A stretch of 64,000 nt of DNA from Lasioglossum baleicum (taxonomy: Eukaryota > Arthropoda > Insecta > Hymenoptera > Halictidae), in the NCBI RefSeq assembly GCF_051020765.1, contig NW_027469351.1:1-64000 (forward strand), in the 5' to 3' direction. Within the stretch, counting starts at the first letter, position 1. Every line of letters begins with the position of its first letter. The notes beneath the pieces were generated by a model. The model made no database searches. It was not told the DNA's origin and worked only from the letters and a program-made list of their open reading frames with translations. The translations under genes and the position numbers were made by a program. Positions 23,901 to 36,301 of this stretch are shown piece after piece.

Positions 23901-26900
23901 AGCAAAAACACGTGCGAGAGGATGCATCCCGCAGGCTAGTCGAGTAAAAACAATTTCGAGGTTTCGTGGGATGCGCATGCGCAGGTTTCGTGGGATGCGC
24001 ATGCGCAGGTTTTGTGGGATGCGCATGCGCAGATTTCTTGGGATGCGCATGCGCAGGTTTTTTGGGATGCGCATGGCTAGTCGAGCAAATACACGTGCGA
24101 GAGGATGCATCCCGCAGGCTAGTCGAGTAAAAACACGTGCGAGAGGATGCATCCTGCAGGCTAGTCGAGTAAAAACACGAGCGAGAGGATGCATCCCGCA
24201 GGCTAGTCGAGTAAAAACACGTGCGAGAGGATGCATCCCGCAGGCTAGTCGAGTAAAAACACGTGCAAGAGGATGCTTCCCGCAGGCTAGTCGAGTAAAA
24301 ACACGTGCGAGAGGATGCATCCCGCAGGCTAGTCGAGCACAAACACGTGCGAGAGGATGCATCCCGCAGGCTAGTCGAGCAAAAACACGTGCGAGAGGAT
24401 GCATCCCGCAGGCTAGTCGAGTAAAAACACGTGCGAGACGATGCATCCCGCAGCCTAGTCGAGTAAAAACACGTGCGAGAGGATGCATCCCGCAGGCTAG
24501 TCGAGTAAAAACGCGTGCGAGAGGATGCATCCCGCAGGCTAGTCGAGTAAAAACACGTGCGAGAGGATGCATCCCGCAGGCTAGTCGAGTAAAAACACGT
24601 GCGAGAGGATGCATCCCGCAGGCTAGTGGAGTAAAAACACGTGCGAGAGGATGCATCCCGCAGGCTAGTCGAATAAAAACACGTGCGAGACGATGCATCC
24701 CGCAGCCTAGACGAGTAAAAACACGTGCGAGAGGATGCATCCCGCAGGCTAGTCGAGTAGAAACACGTGCAAGAGGATGCTTCCCGCAGGCTAGTCGAGT
24801 AAAAACACGTGCGTGAGGATGCATCCCGCAGGCTAGTCGAGTAAAAACACGTGCGAGAGGATGCTTCCCGCAGGCTAGTCGAGTAAAAACACGTGCGAGA
24901 GGATGCATCCCGCATGCTAGTCGAGTAAAAACACGTGCAAGAGGATGCTTCCCGCAGCCTAGTCGAGTAAAAACACGTGCGAGAGGATGCATCCCGCAGG
25001 CTAGTCGAGCAAAAACACGTGCGAGAGGATGCATCCCGCAGGCTAGTCGAGCAAAAACACGTGCGAGAGGATGCATCCCGCAGGCTAGTCGAGTAAAAAC
25101 ACGTGCGAGAGGATGCATCCTGCAGGCTAGTCGAGTAAAAACACGTGCGAGAGGATGCATCCCGCAGGCTAGTCGAGTAAAAACACGTGCGAGAGGATGC
25201 ATCCCGCAGGCTAGTCGAGTAAAAACACTTGCGAGGTTTCGTGGGATGCGCATGCGCAGGTTTCGTGGGATGCGCATGCGCAGGTTTTGTGGGATGCGCA
25301 TGCGCAGATTTCTTGGGATGCGCATGCGCAGGTTTTTTGGGATGCGCATGGCTAGTCGAGCAAATACACGTGCGAGAGGATGCATCCCGCAGGCTAGTCG
25401 AGTAAAAACACGTGCGAGAGGATGCATCCTGCAGGCTAGTCGAGTAAAAACACGAGCGAGAGGATGCATCCCGCAGGCTAGTCGAGTAAAAACACGTGCT
25501 AGAGGATGCATCCCGCAGGGTAGTCGAGTAAAAACACGTGCAAGAGGATGCTTCCCGCAGGCTAGTCGAGTAAAAACACGTGCGAGAGGATGCATCCCGC
25601 AGGCTAGTCGAGTAAAAACACGTGCGAGAGGATGCATCCCGCAGGCTAGTCGAGTAAAAACACGTGCGAGAGGATGCATCCCGCAGGCTAGTCGAGTAAA
25701 AACACGTGCGAGAGGATGCATCCCGCAGGCTAGTGGAGTAAAAACACGTGCGAGAGGATGCATCCCGCAGGCTAGTCGAATAAAAACACGTGCGAGACGA
25801 TGCATCCCGCAGCCTAGACGAGTAAAAACACGTGCGAGAGGATGCATCCCGCAGGCTAGTCGAGTAGAAACACGTGCAAGAGGATGCTTCCCGCAGGCTA
25901 GTCGAGTAAAAACACGTGCGTGAGGATGCATCCCGCAGGCTAGTCGAGTAAAAACACGTGCGAGAGGATGCTTCCCGCAGGCTAGTCGAGTAAAAACACG
26001 TGCGAGAGGATGCATCCCGCATGCTAGTCGAGTAAAAACACGTGCAAGAGGATGCTTCCCGCAGGCTAGTCGAGTAAAAACACGTGCGAGAGGATGCATC
26101 CCGCAGGCTAGTCGAGCAAAAACACGTGCGAGAGGATGCATCCCGCAGGCTAGTCGAGCAAAAACACGTGCGAGAGGATGCATCCCGCAGGCTAGTCGAG
26201 TAAAAACACGTGCGAGAGGATGCATCCTGCAGGCTAGTCGAGTAAAAACACGTGCGAGAGGATGCATCCCGCAGGCTAGTCGAGCAAAAACACGTGCGAG
26301 AGGATGCATCCCGCAGGCTAGTCGAGTAAAAACACGTGCGAGAGGATGCATCCTGCAGGCTAGTCGAGTAAAAACACGTGCGAGAGGATGCATCCCGCAG
26401 GCTAGTCGAGTAAAAACACGTGCGAGAGGATGCATCCCACAGGCTAGTCGAGTAAAAACACTTGCGAGGTTTCGTGGGATGCGCATGCGCAGGTTTCGTG
26501 GGATGCGCATGCGCAGGTTTTGTGGGATGCGCATGCGCAGATTTCTTGGGATGCGCATGCGCAGGTTTTTTGGGATGCGCATGGCTAGTCGAGCAAATAC
26601 ACGTGCGAGAGGATGCATCCCGCAGGCTAGTCGAGTAAAAACACGTGCGAGAGGATGCATCCTGCAGGCTAGTCGAGTAAAAACACGAGCGAGAGGATGC
26701 ATCCCGCAGGCTAGTCGAGTAAAAACACGTGCGAGAGGATGCATCCCGCAGGCTAGTCGAGTAAAAACACGTGCAAGAGGATGCTTCCCGCAGGCTAGTC
26801 GAGTAAAAACACGTGCGAGAGGATGCATCCCGCAGGCTAGTCGAGTAAAAACACGTGCGAGAGGATGCATCCCGCAGGCTAGTCGAGTAAAAACACGTGC

Positions 26901-27778
26901 GAGAGGATGCATCCCGCAGGCTAGTCGAGTAAAAACACGTGCGAGAGGATGCATCCCGCAGGCTAGTGGAGTAAAAACACGTGCGAGAGGATGCATCCCG
27001 CAGGCTAGTCGAATAAAAACACGTGCGAGACGATGCATCCCGCAGCCTAGACGAGTAAAAACACGTGCGAGAGGATGCATCCCGCAGGCTAGTCGAGTAG
27101 AAACACGTGCAAGAGGATGCTTCCCGCAGGCTAGTCGAGTAAAAACACGTGCGTGAGGATGCATCCCGCAGGCTAGTCGAGTAAAAACACGTGCGAGAGG
27201 ATGCTTCCCGCAGGCTAGTCGAGTAAAAACACGTGCGAGAGGATGCATCCCGCATGCTAGTCGAGTAAAAACACGTGCAAGAGGATGCTTCCCGCAGGCT
27301 AGTCGAGTAAAAACACGTGCGAGAGGATGCATCCCGCAGGCTAGTCGAGCAAAAACACGTGCGAGAGGATGCATCCCGCAGGCTAGTCGAGCAAAAACAC
27401 GTGCGAGAGGATGCATCCCGCAGGCTAGTCGAGTAAAAACACGTGCGAGAGGATGCATCCCGCAGGCTAGTCGAGTAAAAACACTTGCGAGGTTTCGTGG
27501 GATGCGCATGCGCAGGTTTCGTGGGATGCGCATGCGCAGGTTTTTTGGGATGCGCATGGCTAGTCGAGCAAATACACGTGCGAGAGGATGCATCCCGCAG
27601 GGTAGTCGAGTAAAAACACGTGCGAGAGGATGCATCCCGCAGGCTAGTCGAGTAAAAACACGTGCAAGAGGATGCTTCCCGCAGGCTAGTCGAGTAAAAA
27701 CACGTGCGAGAGGATGCATCCCGCAGGCTAGTCGAGTAAAAACACGTGCGAGAGGATGCGTCCCGCAGGCTAGTCGAG
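16252..27778 (+). repeat. Segment copy 2 (~11.5 kb), clean counterpart of 1-11,422
   Basis: B blocks: 16,992-17,082; 17,151-17,265; 17,544-17,658; 18,567-18,633; 19,248-19,338; 19,407-19,521; 20,430-20,544; 21,705-21,795; 21,864-21,978; 23,097-23,187; 23,802-23,892; 23,961-24,075; 25,236-25,350; 26,469-26,583; 27,492-27,558. All but the block at 23,097 have a counterpart in 1-11,422 in the same order. Position 1 aligns to about 16,252. The stretch 27,492-28,07x also recurs at 46,358-46,93x (offset 18,866) and, with the right-hand segment copy, at 63,581 to the window end. Confidence 0.9.
23097..23187 (+). repeat. Hybrid B block: GTTTCG-type left flank, GTTTTG-type block and right flank
   Basis: The left flank is a CACTTGCGAG unit, which elsewhere leads into GTTTCG blocks followed by GAGCAAATAC. 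Here it leads into GTTTTGTGGG twice, ATTTTTTGGG and GTTTTTTGGG, and leaves through GAGCAAAAAC then GGGTAG, the partners of the other block family. It lies exactly where copy 2 of the first segment has 201 bp more than copy 1, so it is a likely crossover point. Confidence 0.82.
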
Positions 27779-28249
27779 CAAAAACACGTGCGAGAGGATG
27801 CATCCCGCAGGCTAGTCGAGCAAAAACACGTGCGAGAGGATGCATCCCGCAGGCTAGTCGAGCAAAAACACGTGCGGGAGGATGCATCCCGCAGTCTAGT
27901 CGAGCAAAAACACGTGCGAGAGGATGCATCCCGCAGGCTAGTCGAGCAAAACCACGTGCGAGAGGATGCATCCCGCAGGCTAGTCGAGTAAAAACACGTG
28001 CGAGAGGATGCATCCTGCAGGCTAGTCGAGTAAAAACACGAGCGAGAGGATGCATCCCGCAGGCTAGTCGAGTAAAAACACGTGCGAGAGGATGCATCCC
28101 GCAGGCTAGTCGAGCAAAAACACGTGCGGGAGGATGCATCCCGCAGGCTAGTCGAATAAAAACACGTGCGAGACGATGCATCCCGCAGACTAGTCGAGTA
28201 AAAACACGTGCGAGAGGATGCATCCCGCAGGCTAGTCGAGTAAAAACAC

Positions 28250-31200
28250 GTGCGTGAGGATGCATCCCGCAGGCTAGTCGAGTAAAAACACGTGCGAGAG
28301 GATGCTTCCCGCAGGCTAGTCGAGTAAAAACACGTGCGAGAGGATGCATCCCGCAGGCTAGTCGAGTAGAAACACGTGCAAGAGGATGCTTCCCGCAGGC
28401 TAGTCGAGTAAAAACACGTGCGAGAGGATGCATCCCGCAGGCTAGTCGAGTAAAAACACGTGCGAGAGGATGCTTCCCGCAGGCTAGTCGAGTAAAAACA
28501 CGTGCGAGAGGATGCATCCCGCATGCTAGTCGAGTAAAAACACGTGCAAGAGGATGCTTCCCGCAGGCTAGTCGAGTAAAAACACGTGCGAGAGGATGCA
28601 TCCCGCAGGCTAGTCGAGCAAAAACACGTGCGAGAGGATGCATCCCGCAGGCTAGTCGAGCAAAAACACGTGCGAGAGGATGCATCCCGCAGGCTAGTCG
28701 AGCAAAAACACGTGCGAGAGGATGCATCCCGCAGGCTAGTCGAGCAAAAACACGTGCGAGAGGATGCATCCCGCAGGCTAGTCGAGTAAAAACACGTGCG
28801 AGAGGATGCATCCTGCAGGCTAGTCGAGCACAAACACGTGCGAGGTTTTGTGGGATGCGCATGCGCAGGTTTTGTGGGATGCGCATGCGCAGATTTTTTG
28901 GGATGCGCATGCGCAGGTTTTTTGGGATGCGCATGGCTAGTCGAGCAAAAACACGTGCGAGAGGATGCATCCCGCAGGCTAGTCGAGTAAAAACACGTGC
29001 GAGAGGATGCATCCCGCAGGCTAGTCGAGTAAAAACACGTGCGAGAGGATGCATCCCGCAGGCTAGTGGAGTAAAAACATGTGCGACAGGATGCATCCCG
29101 CAGGCTAGTCGAATAAAAACACGTGCGAGACGATGCATCCCGCAGCCTAGACGAGTAAAAACACGTGCGAGAGGATGCATCCCGCAGGCTAGTCGAGTAA
29201 AAACACGTGCGAGAGGATGCATCCCGCAGGCTAGTCGAGTAAAAACACGTGCGAGAGGATGCATCCCGCAGGCTAGTCGAGTAAAAACACGTGCGAGGTT
29301 TTGTGGGATGCGCATGCGCAGGTTTTGTGGGATGCGCATGCGCAGGTTTTTTGGGATGCGCATGTGCAGGTTTTTTGGGATGCGCATGGCTAGTCGAGCA
29401 AAAACACGTGCGAGAGGATGCATCCCGCAGGCTAGTCGAGTGAAAACACGTGCGTGAGGATGCATCCCGCAGGCTAGTCGAGTAAAAACACGTGCGAGAG
29501 GATGCTTCCCGCAGGCTAGTCGAGTAAAAACACGTGCGAGAGGATGCATCCCGCAGGCTAGTTGAGTAAAAACACGTGCGAGAGGATGCATCCTGCAGGC
29601 TAGTCGAGTAAAAACACGTGCGAGAGGATGCATCCCGCAGGCTAGTCGAGTAAAAACACTTGCGAGGTTTCGTGGGATGCGCATGCGCAGGTTTCGTGGG
29701 ATGCGCATGCGCAGGTTTTTTGGGATGCGCATGGCTAGTCGAGCAAATACACGTGCGAGAGGATGCATCCCGCAGGGTAGTCGAGTAAAAACACGTGCGA
29801 GAGGATGCATCCCGCAGGCTAGTGGAGTAAAAACACGTGCGAGAGGATGCATCCCGCAGGCTAGTCGAATAAAAACACGTGCGAGACGATGCATCCCGCA
29901 GCCTAGACGAGTAAAAACACGTGCGAGAGGATGCATCCCGCAGGCTAGTCGAGTAAAAACACGTGCGAGAGGATGCATCCCGCAGGCTAGTCGAGTAAAA
30001 ACACGTGCGAGAGGATGCATCCCGCAGGCTAGTCGAGTAAAAACACGTGCGAGGTTTTGTGGGATGCGCATGCGCAGGTTTCGTGGGATGCGCATGCGCA
30101 GGTTTTTTGGGATGCGCATGCGCAGATTTTTTGGGATGCGCATGCGCAGGTTTTTTGGGATGCGCATGGCTAGTCGAGCAAAAACACGTGCGAGAGGATG
30201 CATCCCGCAGGCTAGTCGAGTAAAAACACGTGCGAGAGGATGCATCCCGCAGGGTAGTCGAGTAAAAACACGTGCGAGAGGATGCATCCCGCAGGCTAGT
30301 GGAGTAAAAACACGTGCGAGAGGATGCATCCCGCAGGCTAGTCGAATAAAAACACGTGCGAGACGATGCATCCCGCAGACTAGACGAGTAAAAACACGTG
30401 CGAGAGGATGCATCCCGCAGGCTAGTCGAGTAAAAACACGTGCGAGAGGATGCATCCCGCAGGCTAGTCGAGTAAAAACACGTGCGAGAGGATGCATCCC
30501 GCAGGCTAGTCGAGTAAAAACACGTGCGAGGTTTTGTGGGATGCGCATGCGCAGGTTTTGTGGGATGCGCATGCGCAGGTTTTTTGGGATGCGCATGTGC
30601 AGGTTTTTTGGGATGCGCATGGCTAGTCGAGCGAAAACACGTGCGAGAGGATGCATCCCGCAGGCTAGTCGAGTGAAAACACGTGCGTGAGGATGCATCC
30701 CGCAGGCTAGTCGAGTAAAAACACGTGCGAGAGGATGCTTCCCGCAGGCTAGTCGAGTAAAAACACGTGCGAGAGGATGCATCCCGCAGGCTAGTCGAGT
30801 AGAAACACGTGCAAGAGGATGCTTCCCGCAGGCTAGTCGAGTAAAAACACGTGCGAGAGGATGCATCCCGCAGGCTAGTCGAGTAAAAACACGTGCGAGA
30901 GGATGCTTCCCGCAGGCTAGTCGAGTAAAAACACGTGCGAGAGGATGCATCCCGCATGCTAGTCGAGTAAAAACACGTGCAAGAGGATGCTTCCCGCAGG
31001 CTAGTCGAGTAAAAACACGTGCGAGAGGATGCATCCCGCAGGCTAGTCGAGCAAAAACACGTGCGGGAGGATGCATCCCGCAGGCTAGTCGAGCAAAAAC
31101 ACGTGCGAGAGGATGCATCCCGCAGGCTAGTCGAGCAAAAACACGTGCGAGAGGATGCATCCCGCAGGCTAGTCGAGTAAAAACACGTGCGAGAGGATGC

Positions 31201-31950
31201 ATCCTGCAGGCTAGTCGAGCACAAACACGTGCGAGGTTTTGTGGGATGCGCATGCGCAGGTTTTGTGGGATGCGCATGCGCAGATTTTTTGGGATGCGCA
31301 TGCGCAGGTTTTTTGGGATGCGCATGGCTAGTCGAGCAAAAACACGTGCGAGAGGATGCATCCCGCAGGCTAGTCGAGTAAAAACACGTGCGAGAGGATG
31401 CATCCCGCAGGCTAGTCGAGTAAAAACACGTGCGAGAGGATGCATCCCGCAGGCTAGTGGAGTAAAAACATGTGCGACAGGATGCATCCCGCAGGCTAGT
31501 CGAATAAAAACACGTGCGAGACGATGCATCCCGCAGCCTAGACGAGTAAAAACACGTGCGAGAGGATGCATCCCGCAGGCTAGTCGAGTAAAAACACGTG
31601 CGAGAGGATGCATCCCGCAGGCTAGTCGAGTAAAAACACGTGCGAGAGGATGCATCCCGCAGGCTAGTCGAGTAAAAACACGTGCGAGGTTTTGTGGGAT
31701 GCGCATGCGCAGGTTTTGTGGGATGCGCATGCGCAGGTTTTTTGGGATGCGCATGTGCAGGTTTTTTGGGATGCGCATGGCTAGTCGAGCAAAAACACGT
31801 GCGAGAGGATGCATCCCGCAGGCTAGTCGAGTGAAAACACGTGCGTGAGGATGCATCCCGCAGGCTAGTCGAGTAAAAACACGTGCGAGAGGATGCTTCC
31901 CGCAGGCTAGTCGAGTAAAAACACGTGCGAGAGGATGCATCCCGCAGGCT
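28250..31950 (+). repeat. Dispersed pair of ~1.3-kb duplicated cassettes (offset 2,391)
   Basis: B blocks 28,845 and 29,298 recur at 31,236 and 31,689, both at +2,391. The rare monomer pair CATGTGCGACAGG after GTGGAG is present in both (29,076 and 31,467). Upstream of about 28,640 the offset becomes 2,433, one 42-bp monomer more: the run of GAGCAAAAAC units is four long at 28,619-28,745 and three at 31,051-31,135. Downstream similarity stops near 29,560/31,950. Approximate copies are 28,250-29,560 and 30,683-31,950; edges are approximate because neighbouring monomers are alike. Confidence 0.75.
30054..30168 (+). repeat. Mosaic five-unit B block
   Basis: Unit starts are GTTTTGTGGG, GTTTCGTGGG, GTTTTTTGGG, ATTTTTTGGG and GTTTTTTGGG. 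This order occurs once in the window and mixes units of the GTTTCG three-unit block with those of the GTTTTG/ATTTTT block, with a final-type GTTTTTTGGG unit in the middle. It fits unequal exchange joining the end of one block to the interior of another. Confidence 0.82.
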
Positions 31951-33049
31951 AGTCGAGTAGAAACACGTGCAAGAGGATGCTTCCCGCAGGCTAGTCGAGT
32001 AAAAACACGTGCGAGAGGATGCATCCCGCAGGCTAGTCGAGTAAAAACACGTGCGAGAGGATGCTTCCCGCAGGCTAGTCGAGTAAAAACACGTGCGAGA
32101 GGATGCATCCCGCATGCTAGTCGAGTAAAAACACGTGCAAGAGGATGCTTCCCGCAGGCTAGTCGAGTAAAAACACGTGCGAGAGGATGCATCCCGCAGG
32201 CTAGTCGAGCAAAAACACGTGCGAGAGGATGCATCCCGCAGGCTAGTCGAGCAAAAACACGTGCGAGAGGATGCATCCCGCAGGCTAGTCGAGTAAAAAC
32301 ACGTGCGAGAGGATGCATCCTGCAGGCTAGTCGAGTAAAAACACGTGCGAGAGGATGCATCCCGCAGGCTAGTCGAGTAAAAACACGTGCGAGAGGATGC
32401 ATCCCGCAGGCTAGTCGAGTAAAAACACTTGCGAGGTTTCGTGGGATGCGCATGCGCAGGTTTCGTGGGATGCGCATGCGCAGGTTTTTTGGGATGCGCA
32501 TGGCTAGTCGAGCAAATACACGTGCGAGAGGATGCATCCCGCAGGGTAGTCGAGTAAAAACACGTGCGAGAGGATGCATCCCGCAGGCTAGTGGAGTAAA
32601 AACACGTGCGAGAGGATGCATCCCGCAGGCTAGTCGAATAAAAACACGTGCGAGACGATGCATCCCGCAGCCTAGACGAGTAAAAACACGTGCGAGAGGA
32701 TGCATCCCGCAGGCTAGTCGAGTAAAAACACGTGCGAGAGGATGCATCCCGCAGGCTAGTCGAGTAAAAACACGTGCGAGAGGATGCATCCCGCAGGCTA
32801 GTCGAGTAAAAACACGTGCGAGGTTTTGTGGGATGCGCATGCGCAGGTTTTGTGGGATGCGCATGCGCAGGTTTTTTGGGATGCGCATGTGCAGGTTTTT
32901 TGGGATGCGCATGGCTAGTCGAGCAAAAACACGTGCGAGAGGATGCATCCCGCAGGCTAGTCGAGTGAAAACACGTGCGAGAGGATGCATCCCGCAGGCT
33001 AGTCGAGTAAAAACACGTGCGAGGTTTTGTGGGATGCGCATACGCAGGT

Positions 33050-34940
33050 TTTGTGGGATGCGCATGCGCAGGTTTTTTGGGATGCGCATGCGCAGGTTTT
33101 TTGGGATGCGCATGGCTAGTCGAGCAAAAACACGTGCGAGAGGATGCATCCCGCAGGCTAGTCGAGTAAAAACACGTGCGAGAGGATGCATCCCGCAGGC
33201 TAGTCGAGTAAAAACACGTGCGAGAGGATGCATCCCGCAGGCTAGTCGAGTAAAAACACGTGCGAGGTTTTGTGGGATGCGCATGCGCAGGTTTTGTGGG
33301 ATGCGCATGCGCAGGTTTTTTGGGATGCGCATGTGCAGGTTTTTTGGGATGCGCATGGCTAGTCGAGCAAAAACACGTGCGAGAGGATGCATCCCGCAGG
33401 CTAGTCGAGTGAAAACACGTGCGAGAGGATGCTTCCCGCAGGCTAGTCGAGTAAAAACACGTGCGAAAGGATGCATCCCGCAGGCTAGTCGAGCACAAAC
33501 ACGTGCGAGGTTTTGTGGGATGCGCATGCGCAGGTTTTGTGGGATGCGCATGCGCAGATTTTTTGGGATGCGCATGCGCAGGTTTTTTGGGATGCGCATG
33601 GCTAGTCGAGCAAAAACACGTGCGAGAGGATGCATCCCGCAGGGTAGTCGAGTAAAAACACGTGCGAGAGGATGCATCCCGCAGGCTAGTCGAGTAAAAA
33701 CACGTGCGAGAGGATGCATCCCGCAGGCTAGTGGAGTAAAAACACGTGCGAGAGGATGCATCCCGCAGGCTAGTCGAATAAAAACACGTGCGAGACGATG
33801 CATCCCGCAGCCTAGACGAGTAAAAACACGTGCGAGAGGATGCATCCCGCAGGCTAGTCGAGTAAAAACACGTGCGAGAGGATGCATCCCGCAGGCTAGT
33901 CGAGTAAAAACACGTGCAAGAGGATGCTTCCCGCAGGCTAGTCGAGTAAAAACACGTGCGAGAGGATGCATCCCGCAGGCTAGTCGAGTAAAAACACGTG
34001 CGAGAGGATGCATCCCGCAGGCTAGTCGAGTAAAAACACTTGCGAGGTTTCGTGGGATGCGCATGCGCAGGTTTCGTGGGATGCGCATGCGCAGGTTTTT
34101 TGGGATGCGCATGGCTAGTCGAGCAAATACACGTGCGAGAGGATGCATCCCGCAGGGTAGTCGAGTAAAAACACGTGCGAGAGGATGCATCCCGCAGGCT
34201 AGTGGAGTAAAAACACGTGCGAGAGGATGCATCCCGCAGGCTAGTCGAATAAAAACACGTGCGAGACGATGCATCCCGCAGCCTAGACGAGTAAAAACAC
34301 GTGCGAGGTTTTGTGGGATGCGCATACGCAGGTTTTGTGGGATGCGCATGCGCAGGTTTTTTGGGATGCGCATGGCTAGTCGAGCAAAAACACGTGCGAG
34401 AGGATGCATCCCGCAGGCTAGTCGAGTAAAAACACGTGCGAGAGGATGCATCCCGCAGGCTAGTCGAGTAAAAACTCGTGCGAGAGGATGCATCCCGCAG
34501 GCTAGTCGAGTAAAAACACGTGCGAGGTTTTGTGGGATGCGCATGCGCAGGTTTTGTGGGATGCGCATGCGCAGGTTTTTTGGGATGCGCATGTGCAGGT
34601 TTTTTGGGATGCGCATGGCTAGTCGAGCAAAAACACGTGCGAGAGGATGCATCCCGCAGGCTAGTCGAGTGAAAACACGTGCGAGAGGATGCTTCCCGCA
34701 GGCTAGTCGAGTAAAAACACGTGCGAAAGGATGCATCCCGCAGGCTAGTCGAGCACAAACACGTGCGAGGTTTTGTGGGATGCGCATGCGCAGGTTTTGT
34801 GGGATGCGCATGCGCAGATTTTTTGGGATGCGCATGCGCAGGTTTTTTGGGATGCGCATGGCTAGTCGAGCAAAAACACGTGCGAGAGGATGCATCCCGC
34901 AGGGTAGTCGAGTAAAAACACGTGCGAGAGGATGCTTCCC
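33050..34940 (+). repeat. Duplicated ~630-bp cassette 1,260 bp apart
   Basis: B blocks 33,267 and 33,510 recur at 34,527 and 34,770 (both +1,260), including GAGTGAAAAC, GCGAAAGG and GAGCACAAAC monomers in the same order. The left edge lies inside B blocks 33,024 (four units) and 34,308 (three units), so one copy has lost a 24-bp unit. The right edge is near 33,680/34,940, where the second copy switches to GCTTCCC and a third partial copy begins (block 35,013 is block 34,770 shifted by 243 bp). Confidence 0.75.
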
Positions 34941-35801
34941 GCAGGCTAGTCGAGTAAAAACACGTGCGAAAGGATGCATCCCGCAGGCTAGTCGAGCACA
35001 AACACGTGCGAGGTTTTGTGGGATGCGCATGCGCAGGTTTTGTGGGATGCGCATGCGCAGATTTTTTGGGATGCGCATGCGCAGGTTTTTTGGGATGCGC
35101 ATGGCTAGTCGAGCAAAAACACGTGCGAGAGGATGCATCCCGCAGGGTAGTCGAGCAAAAACACGTGCGAGAGGATGCATCCCGCAGGGTAGTCGAGTAA
35201 AAACACGTGCGAGAGGATGCATCCCGCAGGCTAGTCGAGTAAAAACACGTGCGAGAGGATGCATCCCGCAGGCTAGTGGAGTAAAAACACGTGCGAGAGG
35301 ATGCATCCCGCAGGCTAGTCGAATAAAAACACGTGCGAGACGATGCATCCCGCAGCCTAGACGAGTAAAAACACGTGCGAGAGGATGCATCCCGCAGGCT
35401 AGTCGAGTAAAAACACGTGCGAGAGGATGCATCCCGCAGGCTAGTCGAGTAAAAACACGTGCGAGAGGATGCATCCCGCAGGCTAGTCGAGTAAAAACAC
35501 GTGCGAGAGGATGCACCCCGCAGGCTAGTCGAGCAAAAACACGTGCGAGAGGATGCATCCCGCAGGCTAGTCGAGTAAAAACACGTGCGAGAAGATGCAT
35601 CCCGCAGGCTAGTCGAGCACAAACACGTGCGAGAGGATGCATCCCGCAGGCTAGTCGAGCAAAAACACGTGCGAGAGGATGCATCCCGCAGGCTAGTCGA
35701 GTAAAAACACGTGCGAAAGGATGCATCCCGCAGGCTAGTCGAGCACAAACACGTGCGAGAGGATGCATCCCGCAGGCTAGTCGAGTAAAAACACTTGCGA
35801 G

Positions 35802-35939
35802 GTTTCGTGGGATGCGCATGCGCAGGTTTCGTGGGATGCGCATGCGCAGGTTTCGTGGGATGCGCATGCGCAGGTTTTGTGGGATGCGCATGCCAGATTT
35901 CTTGGGATGCGCATGCGCAGGTTTTTTGGGATGCGCATG
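35802..35939 (+). repeat. Six-unit B block with a one-base deletion (copy 1 of 3)
   Basis: Longest B block type in the window: three GTTTCG units, then GTTTTG, ATTTCTTGGG and the final unit. In the fourth unit the palindrome is broken: GCATGCCAG at 35,888-35,896 stands for GCATGCGCAG, a loss of one G. The block is 138 bp instead of 139. This frame-shifting change is shared with 38,612-38,749 and 55,457-55,594, so all three descend from one mutated block. Confidence 0.9.
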
Positions 35940-36301
35940 GCTAGTCGAGCAAATACACGTGCGAGAGGATGCATCCCGCAGGCTAGTCGAGTAAAAACAC
36001 GTGCGAGAGGATGCATCCTGCAGGCTAGTCGAGTAAAAACACGAGCGAGAGGATGCATCCCGCAGGCTAGTCGAGTAAAAACACGTGCGAGAGGATGCAT
36101 CCCGCAGGCTAGTCGAGTAAAAACACGTGCAAGAGGATGCTTCCCGCAGGCTAGTCGAGTAAAAACACGTGCGAGAGGATGCATCCCGCAGGCTAGTCGA
36201 GTAAAAACACGTGCGAGAGGATGCATCCTGCAGGCTAGTCGAGTAAAAACACGTGCGAGAGGATGCATCCCGCAGGCTAGTCGAGTAAAAACACGTGCGA
36301 G

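Noticed and set aside
4852..35748. 10,298-residue minus-strand open frame of RDASSRTCFYSTSL-type repeats
   Set aside because: It overlaps an equally long open frame in the next register and an open plus-strand frame. All come from the 42/24-bp periods. Variant codons change amino acids freely; there is no start context, no non-repeat domain and no end other than chance.
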